DNA of 62,052 bases from Alkanindiges illinoisensis (GTDB lineage: Bacteria; Pseudomonadota; Gammaproteobacteria; Pseudomonadales; Moraxellaceae). Below the pieces are notes generated by a model. It was not told where the DNA came from. It worked only from the letters and a program-made list of their open reading frames with translations, and made no database searches. The position numbers and the translations under genes are program-made. This document shows, piece by piece, positions 36,899 to 46,441 of this stretch. Location of the stretch: positions 1 to 62,052 of the forward strand of contig NZ_SNTY01000015.1 of assembly GCF_004377485.1 (NCBI RefSeq), read 5' to 3'. The first letter of the stretch is position 1, and each line of letters starts with the position of its first letter.

Positions 36899-38068
36899 TT
36901 ATTCCATCCAGCCCGGCAATTCCATCACTGGCGTATTTTTCTGCTGCGGACGTTCGGCTATCGTGACTTTAACACTGATATTTTCCTTGCCGCGCTTCAC
37001 CAGCATAGTAATCACTGTATTAGGTTTTTGCTGGGCCACCCATTTGATTAACTGGGTTGCACTTTGCATGGGCTGATTATTCACAGACAAAATAATATCG
37101 CCTTTTTTCAGTCCACCCTGATCTGCTGGACCTTTTGCCAGTACGCCCATCACCTGCACCCCGGTATCTGGTGCTGTGGTACTTGGAAACTCAGAAGGGT
37201 CTACCCCTTTAACTTCAATTCCCAGCCAGCCACGGGTAACCTTGCCATCTGCAAGGATAGATTGCCATACCTGCTGGGCCAGCTTAGCCGGAATGGCAAA
37301 GCCAATACCCAGCGACCCCCCTGTTCTGGAAAAAATTGCGGTGTTAATGCCTACTAGGTTACCTGCCACATCGATAAGCGCACCGCCTGAGTTGCCGGGA
37401 TTAATAGCAGCATCGGTCTGAATGAAATCTTCGTAAGTATTAATACCAAGACCAGAACGTCCGGTAGCGGAAATAATTCCCTGGGTGACAGTCTGACCCA
37501 CCCCGAATGGATTACCGATTGCCAGCACAACATCACCTACTTCACTGGGAGAATTTTTAAATGGTAATACTGGCAAATTGCTGAGCTCAATTTTAATTAC
37601 AGCCAGATCAGTATCCGGATCTGTGCCAATTACTTTTGCAGTTGCACGGCGGCCATCCTGTAACGCCACCACAATTTGTTCTGCCTGCGCCACCACATGA
37701 TTATTGGTTAAAATATAGCCATCCTTACTGACAATGACACCTGAACCAAGACTGGTTTCATCATCACTGCTTTCCTGAGGAAACTGGCGCTCAAAAAACT
37801 TGCGTAATACCGGATCTTCGATTTGTGGATGGGCAATTACTTTTTGGGTGGTAAAGATATTCACTACCGCTGGCGCAGCGACTTTCACTGCTCGATTATA
37901 GGAAACCACCCCGCCCTGCGGTGCTGTAGACAACAGTGGCTTTTGCTTTTCGGCAGGCAGGTTTGGCATAACAGGCTCTATGGGCCTATTTTGCTGGTGC
38001 CAGATAAAAAAACCGACGACAAAAATAAATAATAAAATCCAAGGTAACCAAATCATGGTGCGACGCAC
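36899..38068 (-). CDS. DegS/AlgW-like membrane-anchored serine protease, GTG start
   Basis: The 389-residue protein has one N-terminal membrane helix (about 6-23), a trypsin-like domain with His124 (TNNHVV), Asp154 (DTDLAVI) and Ser227 (GNSGGAL), and a single PDZ domain. One PDZ domain plus a membrane anchor fits DegS/AlgW, which starts the envelope stress cascade by cutting anti-sigma factor RseA/MucA. No such anti-sigma gene is in this window. GTG 38068 has AAGGGG seven bases upstream; ATG 38056 is the alternative. Homo-trimeric assembly at the inner membrane is expected from the family. Confidence 0.85.
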   Translation of the reverse strand: MRRTMIWLPWILLFIFVVGFFIWHQQNRPIEPVMPNLPAEKQKPLLSTAPQGGVVSYNRAVKVAAPAVVNIFTTQKVIAHPQIEDPVLRKFFERQFPQESSDDETSLGSGVIVSKDGYILTNNHVVAQAEQIVVALQDGRRATAKVIGTDPDTDLAVIKIELSNLPVLPFKNSPSEVGDVVLAIGNPFGVGQTVTQGIISATGRSGLGINTYEDFIQTDAAINPGNSGGALIDVAGNLVGINTAIFSRTGGSLGIGFAIPAKLAQQVWQSILADGKVTRGWLGIEVKGVDPSEFPSTTAPDTGVQVMGVLAKGPADQGGLKKGDIILSVNNQPMQSATQLIKWVAQQKPNTVITMLVKRGKENISVKVTIAERPQQKNTPVMELPGWME

Positions 38069-38250
38069 GTGTATACCCCTTTTTATCTGCTACTTTATTG
38101 CAAATGGATTTTTACTTCAAAGTTTCCATTCCCATAATCACTTCACCCACCTAAAAATTTAAAGGCCAGGCAATAAACCATACACCGGGTTTGGCAATTA
38201 TTGTAAAGTGTTTAACTATAAATTAATCAGCTAAATAGAGTAATGTTGTT

Positions 38251-39009
38251 ATGGTTGAGTTAAATCAATTATTGGCATGGTGTAATAAAACCCTAAATGT
38301 GAAGGCATTTAAAGATTATTGTCCCAATGGCCTGCAAATTGAAGGCAGCCATAGCGTCTATAAAATAATTACAGCAGTGACCGCCTCGCAAGAAGCTATT
38401 GATGCTGCGGTTGCAGCAAAAGCCAATGCACTCATGGTTCATCATGGTTATTTCTGGAAAGGTGAACCTGAACCACTAACTGGCATCAAAGGTCAGCGGA
38501 TCAAGAAACTTATGCAACACGATATTTCCCTGATTGCCTATCACCTGCCGCTGGATGCTCATGTGAGTTTGGGAAATAATGCAGCTCTGGCGGATTTGCT
38601 GGGTATTACCATCACGGGGCCACTTGATCCCACTGAAAACCAGCCTATTGGTAATGTAGGGGAACTCACAGCACCCATGTCAGCTGATGAGTTCAGCACA
38701 CACCTCACCAATTGCTTGCAGCGTATGCCGTTACATATTGCTGGCGCATCAGCCACGATTCAAAAGGTAGGGTTTTGTACGGGTGCAGCACAGGACTTTT
38801 TATATAAAGCCGCTGCCCTTGACTGTGATGCTTATATTTCTGGCGAAGTGAGTGAGCGCACCTATCATGAAGCAAAAGAATTGGGTATCCATTATTTTGC
38901 CTGTGGACATCATGCAACCGAGCGCGGTGGCATTCAACGCTTGGGGCAAGCTGTCGCACAGCAGTTTAATCTGGACGTTACCTTTATGGATTTTAATAAT
39001 CCAGTTTAA
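38251..39009 (+). CDS. Nif3-like dinuclear metal-centre protein (YbgI family)
   Basis: The 252-residue protein has the family blocks NGLQIEGSHSVYKIITAV, ALMVHHGYFWKG (two His ligands), SLIAYHLPLDAH, VGFCTGAAQDFL and YISGEVSERTYHEAKELGIHYFACGHHATERGG. Family members form hexamers with two metal ions per subunit. Some are called GTP cyclohydrolase 1 type 2, but the physiological role is unsettled. It is divergent from the DegS-like gene, an arrangement also seen in other Gammaproteobacteria, and monocistronic here. Confidence 0.9.
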   Translation: MVELNQLLAWCNKTLNVKAFKDYCPNGLQIEGSHSVYKIITAVTASQEAIDAAVAAKANALMVHHGYFWKGEPEPLTGIKGQRIKKLMQHDISLIAYHLPLDAHVSLGNNAALADLLGITITGPLDPTENQPIGNVGELTAPMSADEFSTHLTNCLQRMPLHIAGASATIQKVGFCTGAAQDFLYKAAALDCDAYISGEVSERTYHEAKELGIHYFACGHHATERGGIQRLGQAVAQQFNLDVTFMDFNNPV

Positions 39010-39172
39010 ATTTCCTGATGACGTTATTTTTTGAATAATGAATTATTTTTTGGGCAAAAAATACATTTTACCTGGCTACAGTCTTGCTATCTGCAACGGG
39101 TTACGGCATGGTAATGCAGTTCTTTTTCACAGCAAAAATCTGATTGATTTTTAAACAATTTTGGAGAAATAC

Positions 39173-39775
39173 ATGGCAGTTCTCGTTGGAAAACCAGCAC
39201 CAGATTTTAATGTGGCCGCTGTACTGGGCAATGGCGAAATTGTCGATTCCTATTGCTTTAGCGACGCCAGCAAAGGCAAATATGCGCTGGTATTTTTCTG
39301 GCCCCTGGACTTTACCTTTGTTTGTCCATCTGAAATTATTGCGCTTGATAACAAGATTGAAGAATTTAAGGCTCGCAATGTTGAAGTGGTAGGTGTATCG
39401 ATTGACTCCCAGTTTACCCATAATGCATGGCGTAATACCCCGGTGAACGCGGGTGGCATTGGTCCGGTTAAATTTACCATGGCTGCCGACACCAGACAGG
39501 ATATTGTACGCGCCTACGATGTACAGTCTGCGGGTGGCGTTGCATTCCGTGGTGCATTTATTATTGATAAAGAAGGCATTGTACGTTCACAAATTATCAA
39601 TGACCTGCCACTGGGCCGTAATATTGATGAAATTATCCGTATTGTTGATGCACTGCAATTTACCGAACAGCATGGCGAAGTGTGTCCAGCCAACTGGCAA
39701 AAAGGCGATAAAGGCATGACAGCAACGCCTGCTGGTGTGGCTTCTTATCTGTCTGAACATGCCACTGCGCTATAA
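39173..39775 (+). CDS. Typical 2-Cys peroxiredoxin (AhpC/TSA)
   Basis: This thiol peroxidase reduces H2O2 and alkyl hydroperoxides. The 200-residue protein starts MAVLVGKPAPDFNVAAVLG. Its peroxidatic Cys51 is in FTFVCPSE (usual form FVCPTE), and its resolving Cys171 is in GEVCPANW. The C-terminal YF-type extension is short. ATG 39173 has GGAG six bases upstream; the open frame begins at 39161. sodB follows 150 bases on, so two oxidative-stress enzymes are adjacent. Confidence 0.93.
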   Translation: MAVLVGKPAPDFNVAAVLGNGEIVDSYCFSDASKGKYALVFFWPLDFTFVCPSEIIALDNKIEEFKARNVEVVGVSIDSQFTHNAWRNTPVNAGGIGPVKFTMAADTRQDIVRAYDVQSAGGVAFRGAFIIDKEGIVRSQIINDLPLGRNIDEIIRIVDALQFTEQHGEVCPANWQKGDKGMTATPAGVASYLSEHATAL

Positions 39776-39928
39776 GCACTGAATGATTAGTATCTAATTT
39801 TTAATACTAAACTACAAAACTTTAATGCTTTTGTACCACGCATACAGCATGGCATACTTGAAACCGACAGTTTTACGAAAACATGCTGTTTTTAAAATCA
39901 ATTTCCCAGCGAACGCAAGGAAAACACC

Positions 39929-40564
39929 ATGACACAAATTTCTTTACCCGATTTACCTTATGCTCATGACGCACTTGAGCCGCATATCAGCAAAGAAACA
40001 CTGGAATATCACCACGACAAGCATCATCAGGCTTATGTCACCAACCTGAACAACCTGATCAAGGGCACTGACCTTGAAGATAAAGAGTTGGATGAGATTA
40101 TCCGTGCAACAGCCGGTGATGCTGCTGATCCAAGCAAAGCGGGTATTTTCAATAATGCAGCCCAGGTATGGAACCATACTTTTTACTGGAACTGCATGAC
40201 ACCTAATGGTGGTGGTCAACCTACTGGCCCGGTTAGCGATAAAATCAATGCTGCATTTGGTAGCTATGAAAAATTCGTTGAAGAATTTACCAAAGCTGCA
40301 ACGACCCAGTTTGGTTCTGGCTGGGCATGGCTGGTTGCTGATCAGGTCAATGGCGACTTATCCATTATGAAAACTGCCAATGGCGACAACCCAATGGCGC
40401 ATGGCAAAACTGCTATTCTGACCATTGACGTGTGGGAGCATGCTTACTATATCGATTTCCGTAATGCACGTCCTAAATACATTAGCACCTTTATTGATCA
40501 CCTGATCAACTGGGACTACGTCAATGCCAAACTGGCTGGCCAGCCTGCTGGTGTTGAAAAGTAA
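39929..40564 (+). CDS. sodB: Superoxide dismutase, iron type
   Basis: The enzyme turns superoxide into O2 and H2O2 in the cytoplasm. The 211-residue protein has LPYAHDALEPHISKETLEYHHDKHH, NNAAQVWNHTFYW, FGSGWAWLV and the metal-binding DVWEHAYYIDFRNARPKYI. AQVWNHTFYW and the overall pattern fit Fe-SOD. ATG 39929 has AAGGAA upstream and a terminator follows. It lies beside the peroxiredoxin gene, which removes the H2O2 it makes. Confidence 0.94.
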   Translation: MTQISLPDLPYAHDALEPHISKETLEYHHDKHHQAYVTNLNNLIKGTDLEDKELDEIIRATAGDAADPSKAGIFNNAAQVWNHTFYWNCMTPNGGGQPTGPVSDKINAAFGSYEKFVEEFTKAATTQFGSGWAWLVADQVNGDLSIMKTANGDNPMAHGKTAILTIDVWEHAYYIDFRNARPKYISTFIDHLINWDYVNAKLAGQPAGVEK

Positions 40565-40591
40565 GCTCAAAAGCAACAGGTTTTTATCTAC

Positions 40592-40621
40592 AAAAAAACA
40601 GGTCTTTTGGCCTGTTTTTTT
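40592..40621 (+). terminator. Terminator after sodB
   Basis: AAAAAAACAGG / CCTGTTTTTTT with an eight-base loop. Confidence 0.9.
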
Positions 40622-40808
40622 ATACCCGCTTTTTACTTTATTCTTATTAATTCATTTACCTGTAATAACGTTATTTACCGAATCCTGCTATAACCAACTT
40701 GTAGGCTATCTTTATAATCTGGCTCATTCATCTATCAATTGATTGCCAATACACTTGCCTATGCCAAAAAAAGCTTTCCTTCCTTGTACTATTACGCTCT
40801 TTAAATTC

Positions 40809-41798
40809 ATGCAACGCCATACTTTAACTTCCATGCTGCTGGCCAGTAGTGTGTTGCTTAGCGGCTGTAGTCATATGGCTACGCCCCCCTCGCCTGTCAA
40901 CATCACAAAAATTGCAGATGCGCGTGAATATGAATTACAAAAGGCAGGTCTGGCGTTAAGGCAAAAACTGGGTAAAAACCAGCCGATGGTAGCACTGGTT
41001 CTCGGCAGTGGTGGCGCACGCGGCTATGCCCATATCGGTGTAATCCGTATTCTGGAAACCTATGGCATTAAACCGCAACTGATTGTAGGCACTAGCGCAG
41101 GAAGTATTGTTGGGGCCTTATATGCCAGCGGTAAAAATGCAGCCCAGATGGACAAAATTGCCAGTAGCCTAAAAAGCTCCGATGTGCGCGATATTACCCT
41201 AAGCCGCCAAGGATTTTTTAACAGTGAAAAAGTGGCTGATTTTGTTAACAGGCAAGTCAACAATCGCTCGCTGGAACAACTGGATATTCCACTGTTTGTG
41301 GTAGCAACCGAACTGCAAACGGGGACACGCGCTGTATTTAATTATGGAAATACCGGACAGGCAGTCAGTGCTTCAGTGTCTATTCCCAGCATGTTTGTGC
41401 CTGCTTCAATCAGCAAGAAACAATATGTTGATGGCGGTCTGGTTAGCCCTGTTCCTGTAGAAGTGGCTAAAAGTCTGGGAGCCGATGTCATTATTGCGGT
41501 AAATATTCTGGCACAACCGGAAAATACCCCTACGACCAATATCTGGGGTTTGTTTAACCAGAATATTAACGTGATGCAAAACCGGCTGGCGTCGTATGAA
41601 CTCAAAGACGCTGATATCGTAATCCAGCCCAATATCAAGGAAAAACAGCATATTTTTTCCCTTGATTCGCGAATGCAAAATATTGTGGCTGGTGAGGAAG
41701 CAACGCTATTTCAGATGGACAAGATTAAATATGCCCTTGAAACAGCGCGGCAAAAGCTGGCACAGCAAAGTACGCCTGTCATCCAGACTTTACCTTAA
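40809..41798 (+). CDS. Patatin-like phospholipase lipoprotein (RssA-like)
   Basis: The 329-residue product starts with a lipoprotein signal (LLASSVLLSGCSH, lipidated Cys20) and continues with a patatin domain. The oxyanion loop is GSGGARGYAHIG, the nucleophile is Ser96 in GTSAGS, and the catalytic Asp is in YVDGGLVSP. Patatin proteins are acyl hydrolases using a Ser-Asp dyad. Being a lipoprotein, it should face the periplasm or outer membrane, unlike cytoplasmic RssA. ATG 40809 fits the signal best; the frame is open from TTG 40743 and the ribosome binding site is not clear. It is monocistronic. Confidence 0.85.
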   Translation: MQRHTLTSMLLASSVLLSGCSHMATPPSPVNITKIADAREYELQKAGLALRQKLGKNQPMVALVLGSGGARGYAHIGVIRILETYGIKPQLIVGTSAGSIVGALYASGKNAAQMDKIASSLKSSDVRDITLSRQGFFNSEKVADFVNRQVNNRSLEQLDIPLFVVATELQTGTRAVFNYGNTGQAVSASVSIPSMFVPASISKKQYVDGGLVSPVPVEVAKSLGADVIIAVNILAQPENTPTTNIWGLFNQNINVMQNRLASYELKDADIVIQPNIKEKQHIFSLDSRMQNIVAGEEATLFQMDKIKYALETARQKLAQQSTPVIQTLP

Positions 41799-41911
41799 CA
41801 GGTACAAACATGGGTCTTGTTGAATAAACGGTTTGCTACACCGTCATTTCACTGGCTATGTACCTTGAGTGAATTAAAATTACCCACGATTTGATTTTAT
41901 AAGCAATACCT

Positions 41912-42391
41912 ATGTCCAGAGCACCCTATATTACCGCTGAAGGCTATAAAACCCTTTCTGATGAACTGAGCTACTTGCTGCGTGTACGGCGGCCAGAACT
42001 AACCCGGGCTGTCAGTGAAGCTGCCGCACTGGGCGACCGTTCAGAAAATGCAGAATATATCTATGGCAAAAAATTGTTGCGTGAAACTGACCGACGCATC
42101 CGGTTTTTACAAAAAAGACTACCTGATTTAAAAGTGATTGATCGTTTACCGGATCAGCCGGAGCGGATTTTTTTCGGCGCTTTCGTGGAACTTGAAAATG
42201 ATGAAGGAGAAATTTTAAAAATCCGTATTGTAGGGTCAGATGAATTTTTACCTGAAAAACACTGGATTAGTATTGAATCCCCTTTGGCACGCGCCTTACT
42301 GGGCAAGCAAGTCGACGATGAAGTTTTTGTGCAACTACCTCACAATCAGCGAGCAAATTACATAGTAACGCACGTTTCATACAAAATTTGA
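41912..42391 (+). CDS. greB: Transcription elongation factor GreB
   Basis: GreB rescues backtracked RNA polymerase by stimulating transcript cleavage. The 159-residue protein has the N-terminal coiled coil (TAEGYKTLSDELSYLLRVRRPELTRAVSEAAALGDRSENAEY) with the acidic tip (GDRSENAEY). The C-terminal FKBP-like domain contains RIVGSDEF and the SPLARALLGKQVDDEV region. The R-R-P and YIYGKKLLRE wording separates GreB from GreA. Confidence 0.93.
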   Translation: MSRAPYITAEGYKTLSDELSYLLRVRRPELTRAVSEAAALGDRSENAEYIYGKKLLRETDRRIRFLQKRLPDLKVIDRLPDQPERIFFGAFVELENDEGEILKIRIVGSDEFLPEKHWISIESPLARALLGKQVDDEVFVQLPHNQRANYIVTHVSYKI

Positions 42392-42473
42392 CAAATGCAT
42401 TATAAAAGTCTAGTATTCTCAGCTCAGAAATTAATCACCTGAATTGTTAATTTGTAACAATCAGTAAATAAAT

Positions 42474-42582
42474 AACCTTAACCCTAAGGTTAACCCAAGT
42501 TTTGTCGTCTGGAATGACGTCATGCGATGCCGTACCTCAGCCATTAGTTAGTGCAACCTGTTCATCCCTTTGCTCAGGTGCA
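42474..42582 (+). promoter_or_regulatory. Structured leader of the MltF-like gene
   Basis: Two perfect or near-perfect hairpins lie between greB and the next gene: AACCTTA / TAAGGTT (42474-42491, four-base loop) and TGCA-CCTG / CAGG-TGCA (42552-42582, one bulged A). Either may affect translation or stability. No known riboswitch class is recognised. Confidence 0.4.
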
Positions 42583-42608
42583 TTGTCTAGCGTAAGATGG
42601 AGACACCC

Positions 42609-43733
42609 ATGCGCCATAGCTCCGGCGGTTTGAGTTTGAAGCCTGCTTTTGCATTTTTTCAGTCAAACCGATTTTCTTCCACGTTTCGTATTGCTTTACT
42701 TTCAACCGTATTTCTTCCCTTACATAGTTTTAGTAGTAGTCCTGTCACCCAGTATGACAAAGTTGTGGGCAAGAAAACCCTGACTGTCGTTGGTGTTGAA
42801 GGCAGTAGCACCTTTTTTAAGGAAGACCAGTTCCTGCACGGTTTTGGCTATGACCTGGCACGTGCCTATGCCAATGACCTGAATGTCAACTTTAAGTTTA
42901 AGACTGCATCCAGTAGCGCGGCTGCGCTGGACATGGTTAAAAAAGGTCAGGCCGATTTTGCCCTGACCACTGCCCAGCCAGACTTAATTGAGAAAAAATC
43001 CCTGATTGCACTGGATATTAGTTGTGGTGACCAGAAAACTTTAAGCCAGTATGGCTTGAGTACCAATTTAAGCTGGTCATTCAAGGACGCAACTGACCCT
43101 ATTGCTGCCACAGCCAATGGCTTTATTTGCAGCAATAAGCAACAAGGTACTCTGTCGAAATTGGCAGCGTTTTATGACCGTAATGTGATGAATAAAACCG
43201 CACAACAGGTTTTTTATCGTGACATCCGTACACGCTTGCCAGTATATAAAGCCAGTTTCCAGAAAACGGCTAAAAAACATCAGCTGGACTGGCATTTGTT
43301 GGCAGCCATTGGCTATCAGGAATCTTATCTGAATCCAGCCTCAGTATCGCCAACCGGGGTGACTGGACTAATGATGCTCACTCAGGATACCGCCAAGGAA
43401 ATGGGTGTAGTAGATCGCCGTGACCCGACGCAAAGTATTCAGGGCGGTGCACAATATTTCCGCATGATGCTGACCCAGTATAATCATATTGCCAAGCCGG
43501 ATCAGGTCTGGTTTGCTCTGGCAGCCTACAATATGGGCCCTGGTGCACTGGATAAAGTCCGTGCTACGGTTAAACGCAAAGGCAACAATCCCAATAGCTG
43601 GGTGGATGTATATCAATATTTATCCAGTAATTCACGGGCTAATCCACGTTACAAACAGTGTATTACCTATGTGACCCGTATTCGGGCATATCTGGAAAAT
43701 ATCAAGCAGAATCAGCAACTGGCTCATATCTAG
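42609..43733 (+). CDS. MltF-like lytic transglycosylase with shortened substrate-binding domain
   Basis: The 374-residue product has a signal peptide (hydrophobic about 28-42). A periplasmic-binding-protein-like segment follows (KTLTVVGVEGSSTFF, GFGYDLARAYANDL, KKGQADFALTTAQPDL). The last part is an SLT catalytic domain (HLLAAIGYQESYLNPASVSPTG with catalytic Glu, GLMMLT, ALAAYNMGPGALDK). MltF of E. coli has about 518 residues. Here the binding-protein part is only about 170 residues, so its second lobe is mostly absent. ATG 42609 has GGAGA six bases upstream; ATG 42597 is the alternative. A terminator follows. Confidence 0.85.
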   Translation: MRHSSGGLSLKPAFAFFQSNRFSSTFRIALLSTVFLPLHSFSSSPVTQYDKVVGKKTLTVVGVEGSSTFFKEDQFLHGFGYDLARAYANDLNVNFKFKTASSSAAALDMVKKGQADFALTTAQPDLIEKKSLIALDISCGDQKTLSQYGLSTNLSWSFKDATDPIAATANGFICSNKQQGTLSKLAAFYDRNVMNKTAQQVFYRDIRTRLPVYKASFQKTAKKHQLDWHLLAAIGYQESYLNPASVSPTGVTGLMMLTQDTAKEMGVVDRRDPTQSIQGGAQYFRMMLTQYNHIAKPDQVWFALAAYNMGPGALDKVRATVKRKGNNPNSWVDVYQYLSSNSRANPRYKQCITYVTRIRAYLENIKQNQQLAHI

Positions 43734-43765
43734 TTGAGAGATAACGCTGGAATATGCTTCAAAAT

Positions 43766-43800
43766 AAAAAAGCCCTGTTGATCATGCAGGGCTTTTTTTT
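43766..43800 (+). terminator. Terminator after MltF-like gene
   Basis: AAAAAAGCCCTG / GCAGGGCTTTTTTTT, between convergent genes. Confidence 0.9.
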
Positions 43801-43818
43801 ACTTTGTGCGTTTATCGT

Positions 43819-44364
43819 TTATATACTATAAGCAGGCTTTTGCATGATGATTAAATGCAAGCTCTCTCGGTATATAACCACGTTTTGATCTACGGGATAA
43901 GGCTTGATTTGCCCAGTGTGCTGATAACCGCGTCGTTCATAATAGGCAATCAGTTCCTGACGGGTATGTACCACAGACCTTTCAAACCATTCAGGCTGAT
44001 ACAGCTCACGGCCCTGTTGTTCGGCATAGTCTAGCAACAATCTGCCGATTTGCTGCGCCTGATAATCAGGATCAACAGTCAGCAGGCCAATCTGCACAAT
44101 TGGTGATGTATTGCTTAACAGCACACAACCCACAATTTGCTGATTATGGTTTTCAGTTGGTAAAGCAGTTGCAACCAGCAAATGATTAACTGGATCTTGC
44201 AGCAAATCCTGAAGTTGCTCTAAATGAATTCGCTGCTGAGTTATCCAGCCAGATTCATGCGTCCAGCCTTCCTGACCCGGCTCAGGCCGGTAAGCCCGGT
44301 TGATCAGTGCCACCAGTGCAGTAGCATCCTGCATAGTGGCTGGCCGAAAATTTAGCGTGATCAT
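43819..44364 (-). CDS. GNAT-family N-acetyltransferase
   Basis: The 181-residue protein has the GNAT fold: LNFRPATMQDATALVALIN at the N-terminus and the acetyl-CoA loop IGLLTVDPDYQAQQIGRLLL (motif A, Q-Q-x-G-x). YYERRGYQHTGQIKPYP comes near the end. The substrate cannot be told. It follows serC on the same strand after a 38-base gap and could be cotranscribed. Confidence 0.82.
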   Translation of the reverse strand: MITLNFRPATMQDATALVALINRAYRPEPGQEGWTHESGWITQQRIHLEQLQDLLQDPVNHLLVATALPTENHNQQIVGCVLLSNTSPIVQIGLLTVDPDYQAQQIGRLLLDYAEQQGRELYQPEWFERSVVHTRQELIAYYERRGYQHTGQIKPYPVDQNVVIYRESLHLIIMQKPAYSI

Positions 44365-44402
44365 GGTTTAAGCTAAATACTTGCTATGAATCACGACAAA
44401 AC

Positions 44403-45482
44403 CTAGCCGTGTTTTTTGGCAAATTCCTGCATAAATGCCACCAGTGCTTGTACACCTTCTAGTGGAACCGCATTATAAATGCTGGCGCGCATTCCACCCA
44501 CCGAACGATGGCCTGCCAAATTTAATAGCCCAACACCTTCAGCTTCTTTTAAAAAGATTTTTTCCAGATTAGTGTCTTTTAAGGTAAAGGGCACATTCAT
44601 AATGGAACGATTCTGAAGGGCAATCGGATTGGCATAAAAATCGCTTTGGTCAATATAATCATAAAGCAATCTGGCTTTTTGCAGATTAACCTGCTGAATG
44701 GCTGCAACACCGCCCTGCTCCAATAGCCACTCAAATACCAACCCTGATAAATACCAGGCAAAGGTGGCAGGCGTATTTACCATCGAATCGTTTTTGGCTT
44801 GGTCGCTATATTTTAAGATGCTTGGAATATCAGAACGGGCTTGATCCAGCAGGTCTTCCCGCACAATCACAATGGTTAAGCCAGCCGGACCAATATTTTT
44901 TTGTGCACCCGCATAAATAATGCCGAACTTGCTCACATCTAGGGGTGCAGACAAAATGCTGGATGAAAAATCAGCTACCAGTGGCGCATTGCTCTCTGGA
45001 ATAAAATCAAACTGCAAACCACCAATGGTTTCGTTGTCCACATAATGCAAATAAGCCGCGTTGTCACTAAGCTGCCATTCACTCTGGGGTGCAATGGCAA
45101 ACTTACCATCAATGGTGCGACCCGCTTCAATCACATTAATGTCGCCGTAACGCTGGGCTTCTTTTAAGGCTTTTTCAGACCAGATACCCGTATGCACATA
45201 ATCAGCCCGTGCATTTTTACCCAGCAAATTCAACGGAATCGCCGAAAATTGCAGGCTAGCGCCGCCCTGTAAAAATAATACTTTGTAGTTGTCAGGAATA
45301 TTCAGCAATGTGCGCAAGTCTGTTTCGGCCTTGTGTGCCACGGCAACATAATCACTGCTGCGATGACTCATTTCCATAATGGATAAGCCACGACCATGCC
45401 AGTCAGCCAGTTCTTGCTGGGCACGTTCAAGTACAGGAGTGGGTAAAGCCGCTGGGCCGGCGCAAAAATTATACGCGCGCAT
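44403..45482 (-). CDS. serC: Phosphoserine aminotransferase
   Basis: SerC makes 3-phosphoserine for serine synthesis and also acts in pyridoxal phosphate synthesis. The 359-residue protein starts [19 protein letters not shown] and contains [20 protein letters not shown], the PLP lysine in [14 protein letters not shown] (Lys195) and [16 protein letters not shown] near the end. ATG 45482 has AAGGAA upstream. It is divergent from the ZIP transporter gene. Confidence 0.94.
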   Translation of the reverse strand: MRAYNFCAGPAALPTPVLERAQQELADWHGRGLSIMEMSHRSSDYVAVAHKAETDLRTLLNIPDNYKVLFLQGGASLQFSAIPLNLLGKNARADYVHTGIWSEKALKEAQRYGDINVIEAGRTIDGKFAIAPQSEWQLSDNAAYLHYVDNETIGGLQFDFIPESNAPLVADFSSSILSAPLDVSKFGIIYAGAQKNIGPAGLTIVIVREDLLDQARSDIPSILKYSDQAKNDSMVNTPATFAWYLSGLVFEWLLEQGGVAAIQQVNLQKARLLYDYIDQSDFYANPIALQNRSIMNVPFTLKDTNLEKIFLKEAEGVGLLNLAGHRSVGGMRASIYNAVPLEGVQALVAFMQEFAKKHG

Positions 45483-45601
45483 GGATATTCCTTATAAAAA
45501 CAAGAAAAAAAGAAGCACTATTTAAGCATAAAACCTCTTGTGTAAGTAGCCATGTTTTTTTAAAACTGGCCTTACACGCTATGATTTAAGGAGAAAAATA
45601 C

Positions 45602-46366
45602 ATGCCAATCTGGTTACAGGCTGGACTATGGGGCTGGCTGGCTGGTTTTGCACTATTGATTGGCGCAGCAATTGGTTATTTTTTTAAAGTTCCATCCCGT
45701 CTGATTGCTGCCATTATGGCCTTCGGTAGCGGGGTTTTGATTTCTGCCCTGTCATTTGAATTGATGGATGAAGCCTATAAACAGGGTGGCTTTAATGCCA
45801 CCGCGCTGGGGTTTGTAGTGGGTGCCGGGATCTACACAGTGGCCAACTGGTTGCTGGCCAAATATGGCGCCAAGCATCGTAAGCGCTCGGGTGATCAGCA
45901 GGCTAAAGAAGCGCAATCTACGACAGAATCCAATGGTGGAGCAGCCATTGCTGTGGGTGCCTTACTGGATGGAATTCCTGAATCCATTGTCATTGGTTTA
46001 TCCATGCTGGGAGGCAGCAAGGTAAGTCTGGTGGCTGTGGCGGCAATTTTTTTGTCCAATATCCCAGAAGGCATGTCCAGTGCAGCAGGCATGAAAAAAG
46101 CCGGGCGCTCCAAGCTGTATATTTTTGGAATCTGGGGTGGGATTATGTTGATTAGCGGGATCGCGGCCATTAGCGGTTATAGCGTGTTTAATGCATTTTC
46201 AGTTGAGGTGATTGCAGCCACCACGGCTATTGCGGCTGGCGCGATTTTGGCCATGATTGCCGACACCATGATTCCAGAAGCCTTTGAAACCGCGCATGAC
46301 TGGACCGGTTTGATCACCGTATTAGGCTTTTTAACCGCCTTTATGCTCACCAAACTGGGTGGTTAA
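45602..46366 (+). CDS. ZIP-family metal transporter
   Basis: The 254-residue inner-membrane protein has about eight hydrophobic segments and the ZIP metal-site motifs GALLDGIPESIVIG (His is replaced by Asp in the usual HxxPEG-like site) and LSNIPEGMSSAAGM. A charged cytoplasmic loop lies at about 88-112. ZIP proteins import zinc or other divalent metals; members of this sub-group are poorly studied. ATG 45602 has AAGGAG upstream. A terminator shared with gyrA follows. Confidence 0.82.
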   Translation: MPIWLQAGLWGWLAGFALLIGAAIGYFFKVPSRLIAAIMAFGSGVLISALSFELMDEAYKQGGFNATALGFVVGAGIYTVANWLLAKYGAKHRKRSGDQQAKEAQSTTESNGGAAIAVGALLDGIPESIVIGLSMLGGSKVSLVAVAAIFLSNIPEGMSSAAGMKKAGRSKLYIFGIWGGIMLISGIAAISGYSVFNAFSVEVIAATTAIAAGAILAMIADTMIPEAFETAHDWTGLITVLGFLTAFMLTKLGG

Positions 46367-46391
46367 GTCATTATTATAAAATTAAAGTCAT

Positions 46392-46429
46392 AAAAAAAGG
46401 ACGTCCCAAAGCCGGACGTCCTTTTTTTA
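46392..46429 (-). terminator. Bidirectional terminator between gyrA and ZIP gene
   Basis: AAAAAAAGGACGTCC / GGACGTCCTTTTTTT, symmetric, between convergent genes. Confidence 0.9.
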
Positions 46430-46441
46430 TTTTAGCCTGAT

